From Mycolicibacterium sp. TY81 (GTDB taxonomy: Bacteria > Actinomycetota > Actinomycetes > Mycobacteriales > Mycobacteriaceae), in assembly GCF_018326285.1 (NCBI RefSeq), contig NZ_AP023362.1:3534001-3598000 (forward strand): a stretch of 64,000 bases of DNA, read 5' to 3'. This document shows, piece by piece, positions 42,577-49,546 of this stretch. Made by a program: the position numbers and the translations under genes. Position 1 is the stretch's first letter, and the number at the start of each line of letters is the position of its first letter. A model generated the notes under the pieces. It ran no database searches. It was given only the letters and a program-made list of their open reading frames with translations, and was not told the DNA's origin.

Positions 42577-43664
42577 TGTCGACACTCTTTACACCGCTCA
42601 CCCTCCGAAGTGTCACCTTCGCGCACCGGGCCTGGATGTCGCCGATGATGCAGTTCTCCGGCGTCGCCGACGGACCGGAAGCCGGCACCCCGACCGACTG
42701 GCATTTACAGCATTTCGGTGCGCGAGTGGTCGGTGGCGTCGCGCTGGCGATGGTCGAGGCGACGTCTGTGGACCCCGTCGGCCGCAGCAGCGTCTATGAC
42801 CTCGGATTGTGGGATGACCGCCAGATTCCGGCATTTCGGCGGTTGACGCACTTCATCACCGAGCAGGGTTCGGTGCCGGGCATCCAGATCGTGCATGGCG
42901 GCCGCAAGGCAGCCACCGGGCGGCCCTGGCCGGACCCCAGCCGGACTCCCGAATCCTGGACGACGCTGGGCCCCAGCGCCATTGCGTTCGGACATCATCC
43001 CGTTCCCGCCGTACTGGACGTCGACGAGATCGAGCGAATCGTGGCGAGCTTCGCCGATTCCGCCCGGCGAGCCGCCGCAGCCGGCTTCCAGGTCCTCGAA
43101 ATCCATGGCGCCCACGGCTATCTCATTCACCAGTTCCTGTCCCCGCAGTCCAACACGCGCACCGATGCGTACGGCGGATCGCTCGACAACCGGATGCGAT
43201 TCGCGCTGCAGGTCGCCGAGGCGGTTCGCGCCGCGTGGCCGCAGCATCTGCCCCTGTTTTTCCGGGTTTCCGCCACCGACTGGCTTGCCGGGGACACCGA
43301 CGACCCGCGACCGGGCTGGACCGTCGCGGACACCGTCGCCCTCGCCGTCGGTTTGAAGAAGGCCGGGGTCGACCTCGTCGACGTATCCAGCGGCGGCGCG
43401 ATTCCCGATGCCCGCATCCCGGTGGCCCCCGGTTATCAGGTGCCCTTCGCGAAAAGGGTTCGCGCCGAGGCGGATATCTCCACTGCGACGGTCGGACTGA
43501 TCACCGAAGCCGAGCAAGCCGAAGCGGTCGTCTCCGGCGGCGAGGCCGACGCCGTCTTCGTCGCCCGTGCCCTGCTGCGCAATCCCAACTGGGTCCGCGA
43601 CGCCGCGCAACACCTCGGGGTGACGCTGCCGCACCCGCCTCAATACTCACGGGGATTCGCGTGA
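42576..43664 (+). CDS. NADH:flavin oxidoreductase, Old Yellow Enzyme (YqjM-like)
   Basis: A 362-residue FMN ene-reductase of the thermophilic-like OYE group: substrate-binding IHGAHGYLIHQFLSP, IQIVHGGRKA, and FMN phosphate site region VGLITEAEQAE to VFVARALLRNP. It reduces activated C=C bonds, as needed after ring cleavage (muconate- or maleylacetate-like intermediates). Last gene of the operon; a strong hairpin follows at 43673. Confidence 0.9.
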   Translation: MSTLFTPLTLRSVTFAHRAWMSPMMQFSGVADGPEAGTPTDWHLQHFGARVVGGVALAMVEATSVDPVGRSSVYDLGLWDDRQIPAFRRLTHFITEQGSVPGIQIVHGGRKAATGRPWPDPSRTPESWTTLGPSAIAFGHHPVPAVLDVDEIERIVASFADSARRAAAAGFQVLEIHGAHGYLIHQFLSPQSNTRTDAYGGSLDNRMRFALQVAEAVRAAWPQHLPLFFRVSATDWLAGDTDDPRPGWTVADTVALAVGLKKAGVDLVDVSSGGAIPDARIPVAPGYQVPFAKRVRAEADISTATVGLITEAEQAEAVVSGGEADAVFVARALLRNPNWVRDAAQHLGVTLPHPPQYSRGFA

Positions 43665-43672
43665 GTTCCCGC

Positions 43673-43696
43673 GGCGGGCAGGTTCACCTGCCCGCC
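43673..43696. terminator. Hairpin terminator of the catabolic operon
   Basis: Perfect 11-bp stem (43673-43683 with 43686-43696) and a 2-base centre, 9 bases past the OYE stop and before the convergent NTF2-like gene. Confidence 0.75.
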
Positions 43697-43784
43697 CTGC
43701 CGGCCAATGTGGCCCAGGTGCTGGCATGGGGCGTTTCTCTTGCCTCGGCGTGCGGTGAGCCGGCGGACGGCGCTGGCCCGGCAC

Positions 43785-44246
43785 CTACTGAAGCGGAATC
43801 TCGACGCCGCGGTCACGCTCCGGACGCGGGCCGAAGATGCGCCGATCCCCCTCGTTGATTCGCACGTCGTTGATGCTCGCCTCGCGGCGTTCCATCAAGC
43901 CGTCCGCGTCGAACTGCCAGAGCTCATTGCCGTAGCTGCGCCACCACTGGCCCGCGGCGTCGTGCCACTCGTACTGGAACTTGACGGCGATGCGGTTCTC
44001 GGAGAACGCCCACAGTGTCTTGCGCAGGGCGTAGTCGTGCTCGCGCTGCCACTTGGCGGTCAGGAACGGCACGATCTCTTCGCGACCGGTGACGAACGTG
44101 TCCCGGTTCCGCCAGACCGAGTCGGGCGTGTACGCCAGGGCGACACGCTGCGGGTCGCGCGTGTTCCAGGCGTCTTCGGCGGCCTGCACCTTCTGGAGTG
44201 CGGTCTCTTTCGTGAACGGCGGGACGGGCGGACGTTGTTCGGACAT
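43785..44246 (-). CDS. NTF2/SnoaL-like DUF1348 protein
   Basis: A 153-residue DUF1348 protein with the nuclear transport factor 2 fold ([55 protein letters not shown]). Function unknown; family members are often induced with oxidative or electrophile stress genes. It is divergent from a TetR gene, and two matching operators lie between, so it is the probable repression target. Confidence 0.88.
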   Translation of the reverse strand: MSEQRPPVPPFTKETALQKVQAAEDAWNTRDPQRVALAYTPDSVWRNRDTFVTGREEIVPFLTAKWQREHDYALRKTLWAFSENRIAVKFQYEWHDAAGQWWRSYGNELWQFDADGLMERREASINDVRINEGDRRIFGPRPERDRGVEIPLQ

Positions 44247-44267
44247 GACTCCCTCTTTTCTCTTATT

Positions 44268-44283
44268 GAGAACGTGCGTTCTC
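44268..44283. promoter_or_regulatory. TetR operator GAGAACG-TG-CGTTCTC
   Basis: Perfect 7-bp arms, 2-bp centre, 22 bases from the DUF1348 start. Repeated at 44304-44319, 36 bp centre to centre. Confidence 0.75.
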
Positions 44284-44303
44284 TACGCGATTCGACTAGC
44301 GTA

Positions 44304-44319
44304 GGGAACGAGCGTTCTC
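44304..44319. promoter_or_regulatory. TetR operator GGGAACG-AG-CGTTCTC
   Basis: One mismatch from the first operator, 22 bases before the TetR gene start. The pair would let one regulator control both divergent genes. Confidence 0.7.
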
Positions 44320-44340
44320 AACGTCAAGGAGGAAATTCGG

Positions 44341-44901
44341 ATGCCCGCGCCGATCAGCGACGAACAGAAGTCCCGCGACCGCGAGGCGCTGCTGGACGCC
44401 ACGGAGACCCTCTTCTACGAGCGCGGCATCCAAGCCGTCGGCATGGACGACATCCGAGAGGCGGCGGGGATCGCACTGAAGCGCATCTACGGGCTCTTCA
44501 CAACCAAGGAAGAACTCATCGTCGCCGTGCTGCAACGCCGCGACCATCGCTGGCGCGGCCGCCTCACCGACTACGTGGAACAGCGCACAGACCCGCGAGA
44601 GCGAGTTCTGGCCGTCTTCGACTGGCTGGGGCAATGGTTCGCCGAACCAGGCTTCCGGGGCTGCGCCTGGATCAACGCCTACGGCGAGCTCGGCGCCACC
44701 TCGCCGGCAGTCCTGGCCGAAGTACGCGCCCACAAGCAGGCATTCCACGAGCAGATTGCGGGCTGGGTCGCCGCCGCCACCGGGGCACCGCCGGAACCCT
44801 TGTGCCTGTTGGCCGAAGGCGCGATCGTGACCGCCGCCATCACCGGCGATACCGAGGCAGCGCAGCGTGCCCGGGAAGCAAGCGAATCCCTCCTGGGATG
44901 A
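44341..44901 (+). CDS. TetR-family regulator
   Basis: A 186-residue repressor with helix-turn-helix at residues about 12-58 (LLDATETLFYERGIQAVGMDDI, KRIYGLFTTKEELI). The C-terminal domain has the WLGQWFAEPGFRGCAWINAYGEL pattern with a cysteine, common in a TetR group that answers to electrophiles. ATG 44341 has AGGAGG upstream. It is divergent from the DUF1348 gene across two operators. Its 3' neighbour DUF5313 is convergent, 21 bases away. Confidence 0.9.
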   Translation: MPAPISDEQKSRDREALLDATETLFYERGIQAVGMDDIREAAGIALKRIYGLFTTKEELIVAVLQRRDHRWRGRLTDYVEQRTDPRERVLAVFDWLGQWFAEPGFRGCAWINAYGELGATSPAVLAEVRAHKQAFHEQIAGWVAAATGAPPEPLCLLAEGAIVTAAITGDTEAAQRAREASESLLG

Positions 44902-44922
44902 CGACGGCCGCCGGGCCGCCCG

Positions 44923-45339
44923 TCAGAACGGTCGGCTGTTCGCCTGCCATTTGGCGGATTCCGGTCGCGGACCGAAACGCTCGACGTAGCGGTCGTGCAT
45001 CTGCGACTGCTTCTGCCGCAGGACTTCATCGATCAGGTTCGGGTCGAGGCCGTGCTGAGTCAGACGGTAGCGACGCCACACCTTGTTGAGAACGAACGCC
45101 ATCACGAGGGCCCAGAAGTAGATCGGCAGCGTCATTTCGGAGTGCACGTACACCGATGCCGGCAGCAGCCACAACGGCGCCAGCACGAAGATCGGCGGGA
45201 TGGCGTACCGGATCATGTGCCGGCGTACGGCGCCGTCGTCGGTCAGGTCCTGCCGAACCCATTCCCGCAGGTGGTCCGGTAAGCGCCGCCCGTAGGCGTA
45301 GGTGATGCGCTGCCAGAACGTCGGACTGTCGGCGACCAT
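44923..45339 (-). CDS. DUF5313 membrane protein
   Basis: A 138-residue actinobacterial DUF5313 protein: RITYAYGRRLPDHLREWV at the N terminus, two membrane helices (residues about 45-90), and a charged C terminus. Function unknown. It is divergent from the MarR gene; a CCTAA-TAG-TTAGG repeat sits about 49 bases before its start. Confidence 0.82.
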   Translation of the reverse strand: MVADSPTFWQRITYAYGRRLPDHLREWVRQDLTDDGAVRRHMIRYAIPPIFVLAPLWLLPASVYVHSEMTLPIYFWALVMAFVLNKVWRRYRLTQHGLDPNLIDEVLRQKQSQMHDRYVERFGPRPESAKWQANSRPF

Positions 45340-45387
45340 GACGACTCCTTTGCCTGATGAGGTCGACGAGCACCATGCTCTTCGTAC

Positions 45388-45400
45388 CCTAATAGTTAGG
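45388..45400. promoter_or_regulatory. Inverted repeat CCTAA-TAG-TTAGG
   Basis: Perfect 5-bp arms around 3 bp in the 219-bp divergent region. A related TTAGGGCCCTAA lies at 45527-45538 by the MarR gene, and an ATAGT/ACTAT repeat overlaps at 45392-45407. Probable MarR sites. Confidence 0.55.
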
Positions 45401-45526
45401 ACACTATCATTTAGCTTGCTATTCCACAGGGGTGAAACAACTCACGTACGCCGGCGGCGAGAGACATCGGGCCGGCCGGATCACGCGCCACCGAGAACCC
45501 CGTGCCGGGCACTACGACACAAACTG

Positions 45527-45538
45527 TTAGGGCCCTAA
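45527..45538. promoter_or_regulatory. Palindrome TTAGGGCCCTAA before the MarR gene
   Basis: Perfect 12-bp palindrome, 20 bases from the MarR start. Likely autoregulatory operator. Confidence 0.55.
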
Positions 45539-45558
45539 TTGGTAATAAGCTGGGCAAC

Positions 45559-46047
45559 ATGTCCGCTGTCTCGGAAGACGTCGACCCTCTGGCCCTCGAA
45601 CGGCAGGTCTGCTTCGCGCTGGCCATCACCAACCGTGCGGTCCTCGCGATCTACCGGCCACTGCTCGAACCGCTCGGGCTGACGCATCCGCAATACCTGG
45701 TGCTATTGGCGTTGTGGGACAACGCAAAAGCCAAGCAGGATCCGTTGACCGTCAAGCAGATCGCCGCACTGCTGCAGATGGATTCGGCCACCGTGTCCCC
45801 GATGCTCAAGCGGCTCGAGACGCTCGAGCTCATCCGCCGCACCCGCAGCGCGACCGACGAGCGCACCACCCACATCACGCTGACACCGAAAGGCGTCGCG
45901 CTACGTCGCCGCGCGCTGAAGATTCCGCCGGCGGTGGTCGAACAATTGGGCGTCGGCCTCGACGAGCTGGAACGCCTGCACGAAGTACTGACCCGAATCA
46001 ATGCCGCCGCCGTTGCCGCCGGCACACTCACGGCGAAATCCGGGTAG
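45559..46047 (+). CDS. MarR/OhrR-family regulator
   Basis: A 162-residue winged-helix regulator. LERQVCFALAITNRAVLAIYRPLLEPLGLTHPQYLVL matches the OhrR subgroup, including the N-terminal cysteine (Cys15-type, here in QVCFAL) that senses organic hydroperoxides. The wing region is RRTRSATDERTTHITLT. ATG 45559 is used. No ohr peroxidase gene is nearby, so the target is likely the divergent DUF5313 gene and itself. Confidence 0.88.
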   Translation: MSAVSEDVDPLALERQVCFALAITNRAVLAIYRPLLEPLGLTHPQYLVLLALWDNAKAKQDPLTVKQIAALLQMDSATVSPMLKRLETLELIRRTRSATDERTTHITLTPKGVALRRRALKIPPAVVEQLGVGLDELERLHEVLTRINAAAVAAGTLTAKSG

Positions 46048-46644
46048 CGGCTGGCAACGCCGGCGGGCGCCGGTTCGAAGGTTGTTGCGACGATGCACCG
46101 AAAGCCAGATACCAGTGGCGACGGCCATTGGTGAATGACATCGATCGTGGCGGATTCACTTCAGAAATTTGACGTGGCCGAGGTAATGCAGCGTTTGCCT
46201 ACCAGGGCGTCGTTTCGCAATAACGCAGACAATCGCGAGCGGTGCCGGCGATCGATTACGACTTTCACCAGACCCCGCCCGATTCCGGAAACCGGCCCCT
46301 AACACGCAGTTCACGCAACTATCGGATGACCCGTCCGTGTCGCCCGCCCGATTCAAGATCAAATTCGCGGCTTGCGCCGGAACCCCGCTGAAAATGGTGT
46401 GAATATTGTTGGTGAAGCAATAATTGAGATTGCTGTTGTGCACCTGGCGCAGTATCGACCGGCAGAATTTGATGCGCTCGGGCACGAACACGGACTGTTT
46501 TGTGCGATCGACCAGAATCGGCACCCCAAAAGGCTATCGTTTTTGCGAGAAAGAGCGGGAGGCACCCGCGACGCACCGATATCGATGAGCATTCTTTTCG
46601 TCAATCTCTGGACCTGAGCCTGATCTCCGAGGAAGGAGCGACGG
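46048..46644. other. 597-base region without a supported gene
   Basis: Both strands carry only short ORFs without recognisable domains (the longest is 122 codons on the minus strand). Part of it, about 46370-46470, is clearly AT-richer than the surroundings. I see no RNA gene, repeat or riboswitch that I can name. Confidence 0.5.
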
Positions 46645-47796
46645 ATGTCCAAACGACTGGTGGTGTGCTGCGATGGCACCTGGAACACCCCCGACCAACA
46701 CACCCGTGGGACGCCCAGCCCGACCAACGTCACCAAACTCGCATTGGCGATTGCACCTCGCGACCTGAAGGACCGCGAGCAGCGCATGTTCTACCACCGC
46801 GGCGTTGGGACCAGCCGGTACGAACGAATCCGCGGAGGTGCCTTCGGCCTCGGGCTGGCCCGCGATGTCCGCGACACGTACCGCTTCCTGGTCGAAAACT
46901 ACGACCCCGGCGACGAACTGTTCTTTTTCGGCTTCAGCCGAGGCGCCTTCACCGCCCGCAGCACCGCCGGGTTTGTCCGCAATTGCGGAATCCTGCGTCG
47001 CGAGTACGCCGACAAGATCGGCGAGGCGTACAGCTTCTATCGCGGGCGCAGCAGCACGAGCCACCCCCGGAGCATCGAGGCGACCCTGTTCCGCAGCTCG
47101 TACTCGCACGACCCGGACATCCACTTCATCGGCGTCTGGGACACCGTCGGCGCGCTCGGCATCCCGCTGAACGGGCTGCGCCTGGTCAACTTCTTCAACC
47201 GGCGCTTCCAGTTTCACGACACGGCGCTGAGCACCAAGGTCCACGGTGCGTTTCAGGCGCTGGCGATCGACGAGAAGCGAGGGCCCTTCCGGCCCGCGGT
47301 CTGGGAGCAGGCATCGGACGCACCCGAGACCCAGCGCGTCGAGCAGGTGTGGTTCGCCGGTGTGCACTGCGACATCGGTGGCGGCTACGACCCGCCCGGT
47401 CTCAGCGACATCACCCTGCCGTGGATGGTGGGGCGTGCACAGGAGTACGGCCTGCACTTCGAGCCCGGCGCCTTCGAGTATCGGGAGTGCGCGTACGCCC
47501 CACCACCGAATCCGACTGCGACCAGGGCCGACCGCACCTCGGTGCATCCGGACCCACTGCAACTTCCGCAGAACTCACGCACCTTGTTCTATCGGCTCAT
47601 CCCGCCCTATATCCGTCCGATCGGCGCGACTGACTGGGACCGCGAAGCCATCGCCTCGACCGCGCTCGAACTCCATGAAGTGAAGCCGCACTACTACGAA
47701 CCGAAAAATCTCGTCGCTTACATCGGCGGCCCGCACAACACGGAGAAGATCGGGGTGCCGACAGGGTGGCGACCTCCGATCGAACCGCCCGAATAA
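46645..47796 (+). CDS. DUF2235 alpha/beta hydrolase (Tle1-like phospholipase fold)
   Basis: A 383-residue DUF2235 protein: VVCCDGTWN at the N terminus, nucleophile motif FGFSRGAFTAR (Ser about residue 100), WDTVGALG, and WFAGVHCDIGGGY with the C-terminal His/Asp region. The family includes Tle1 lipase effectors of type VI secretion and uncharacterised cytosolic hydrolases; no secretion partner is present here. ATG 46645 follows GGAAGGAG. Confidence 0.88.
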   Translation: MSKRLVVCCDGTWNTPDQHTRGTPSPTNVTKLALAIAPRDLKDREQRMFYHRGVGTSRYERIRGGAFGLGLARDVRDTYRFLVENYDPGDELFFFGFSRGAFTARSTAGFVRNCGILRREYADKIGEAYSFYRGRSSTSHPRSIEATLFRSSYSHDPDIHFIGVWDTVGALGIPLNGLRLVNFFNRRFQFHDTALSTKVHGAFQALAIDEKRGPFRPAVWEQASDAPETQRVEQVWFAGVHCDIGGGYDPPGLSDITLPWMVGRAQEYGLHFEPGAFEYRECAYAPPPNPTATRADRTSVHPDPLQLPQNSRTLFYRLIPPYIRPIGATDWDREAIASTALELHEVKPHYYEPKNLVAYIGGPHNTEKIGVPTGWRPPIEPPE

Positions 47797-47830
47797 TCCT
47801 GACCGCAGGCGTGTCTCGCCGCGACGTCGC

Positions 47831-48502
47831 TCAGCCGAGCAAGGCTCCGATGGCGCTCTCACGCAGATGGGCCAGCAGTGCGCCGGGGCCATCGAAGACC
47901 TCAGCCATTCCGGCGGCACGTAATTCATCGCCGCCCACTCCACCGGTCAGGAGACCGATCGACGTGACCCCCGCCCGCGCACATGCCTGCGCGTCCCAGA
48001 CCGCGTCCCCCACAAACACCGCCTGCGCCGGACCGACGCCGGCCTTGTCGAGTGCCACCTCGATGATGTCGGGCTCAGGCTTGGCCGTATCCACGTCGCC
48101 GGACATGGTGACCGCCGAGACCACGTCGTCACAGTCGAGGACCCCGCGCGTCAGCTCCAGCTCGTCCTCAGGCGCCGACGTGGCCAGGACGACCTGCAGA
48201 CCCCGATCAGCGACTCCGTGCAAGAGCTCGCGTGCGCCCGGCAACGGCCGCATCAGTCCCGCGGACTCGCGGTAGTAGCGGCTGTGCAGCTTCTTGAGTC
48301 GTTCCTCGGTTTCATCGGACACATCGGGACACAAGTCGTGGACCAGCGACGTCCCATCCATTCCGATGCACCGGTGCACGCGCCATGCCTGCACCAACAG
48401 GTCTTCGTCGGCGAATGCGCGCAGCCACGCATGTACGTGCAGATAGTTCGTATCCACCAACGTGCCGTCGACGTCGAACAAGACTGCTGGGTGTGCCGTC
48501 AT
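47831..48502 (-). CDS. HAD-superfamily hydrolase (phosphoglycolate phosphatase-like)
   Basis: A 223-residue haloacid dehalogenase-type phosphatase. Motif I is LFDVDGTLVDT, motif II VVLATSA, motif III with the Lys of DTAKPEPD, and motif IV GDAVWDAQA. A helical cap sits at residues about 18-85. It probably dephosphorylates a small sugar phosphate. It converges with the DUF2235 gene. Confidence 0.9.
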   Translation of the reverse strand: MTAHPAVLFDVDGTLVDTNYLHVHAWLRAFADEDLLVQAWRVHRCIGMDGTSLVHDLCPDVSDETEERLKKLHSRYYRESAGLMRPLPGARELLHGVADRGLQVVLATSAPEDELELTRGVLDCDDVVSAVTMSGDVDTAKPEPDIIEVALDKAGVGPAQAVFVGDAVWDAQACARAGVTSIGLLTGGVGGDELRAAGMAEVFDGPGALLAHLRESAIGALLG

Positions 48503-48627
48503 ACCCTCGGGAGTACCCCCGATCAGCGCGTCCTACGCCAACCCGGATGATCGGCGTCGACGCACGTCTTACCCGACGGCCGCCGGTCCGCGAATCGCCG
48601 TGGTAGTACCGCGATTACGCCGGTTGA

Positions 48628-49368
48628 CTAGTTGACCCCGGCAGCCTGAGCTGTCGGTTGCGCCGGCTTGGCCGTGCCCCCGACCCGGCTCGCCACGTAG
48701 TCCGCGGCGCTGTCGGTGAGCCCCCGCGCCTGGTATGCACCGTGGGCACCCTGGTCGCCGCCGGTCGGCGAGCACACCGGATCCTCCGGGATGCAGATGT
48801 CATCGGTCTTGCCGACGTAGCGCGGACCGACGGTGATCGGCGGCGCGCCGGTGTAGATCATCTGCAGGAAGCCGCTGGACGGCTTTCCGAAGAGGACCAC
48901 CCCGGCCACGCGATCGGCCACCGAAGCCGGCATCGGCCCGCTCAGCCCGGGCGGCAACGTGAAGCCCTGCGGCACGCTGTCCTCGGTGATGTACGCCGCG
49001 ACCGCCGCGCCCTGCGAGTAGCCACCGAGCACGACCTTGGTGTTCGGGCAGGCGCTCGCGGTCGCCATGACCTTGTTCTTCGCGTCGATCACGCCGTCGG
49101 CGGCGGTCGCGAAATCAAGGGACGCAGGGTAATTGACGGCGTAGACGTCCACCGACTTCCCCGGCGTCCGGGCGCGGAGCGCATCCACGAACGCCTGCCC
49201 GACACCACCCACACCGGCGGGCTCGAAGGTGCCACGGGCGAATACCACCTGTACGTCCGGGCACGCCTCCGCAGCGGCACTGCCGGACCCGGCGACGCCT
49301 GCGGCAACGCCCGCGCTTGACAAGACGACTGCCGCACAGGCAGTAACCCATCGATTATTTCGGTTCAT
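48628..49368 (-). CDS. Secreted cutinase-family esterase (Culp)
   Basis: A 246-residue exported serine esterase with a Sec signal peptide (residues 1-34, ending SAAAEA-C). The cutinase fold is shown by CPDVQVVFARGTFEP, the nucleophile motif GGYSQGAAV, the disulfide cysteines and DDICIPEDPVC followed by the catalytic His (GAHGAY). Mycobacteria have several such enzymes acting on lipids at or outside the cell envelope. It stands alone; the 178 bases upstream to the mmpL end hold nothing else seen. Confidence 0.92.
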   Translation of the reverse strand: MNRNNRWVTACAAVVLSSAGVAAGVAGSGSAAAEACPDVQVVFARGTFEPAGVGGVGQAFVDALRARTPGKSVDVYAVNYPASLDFATAADGVIDAKNKVMATASACPNTKVVLGGYSQGAAVAAYITEDSVPQGFTLPPGLSGPMPASVADRVAGVVLFGKPSSGFLQMIYTGAPPITVGPRYVGKTDDICIPEDPVCSPTGGDQGAHGAYQARGLTDSAADYVASRVGGTAKPAQPTAQAAGVN

Positions 49369-49546
49369 CTAGACCGCCCCAACTCGACCTGAAACCCGCA
49401 ACGGGACAGACACTGGCCCCGGTTCTCCCATTTACTGTCTACCCGATCTGGATTGGTCAAACCGCCCACCGCAGGTGATCCACCTCACGCGCATGACGGT
49501 CGGCGCCGCGAAATCGACTGTCGTGAAGCCGAACTCATCAACTGCA

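Noticed and set aside
46156..46524. 122-codon minus-strand frame in the noncoding region
   Set aside because: No recognisable domain, no ribosome site, unusual composition for a protein of this organism.
48481..48540. GGGTAC near the HAD hydrolase start as a SigF -10
   Set aside because: No GTTT at 15-17 bp upstream; only a poor GGTT at longer spacing.
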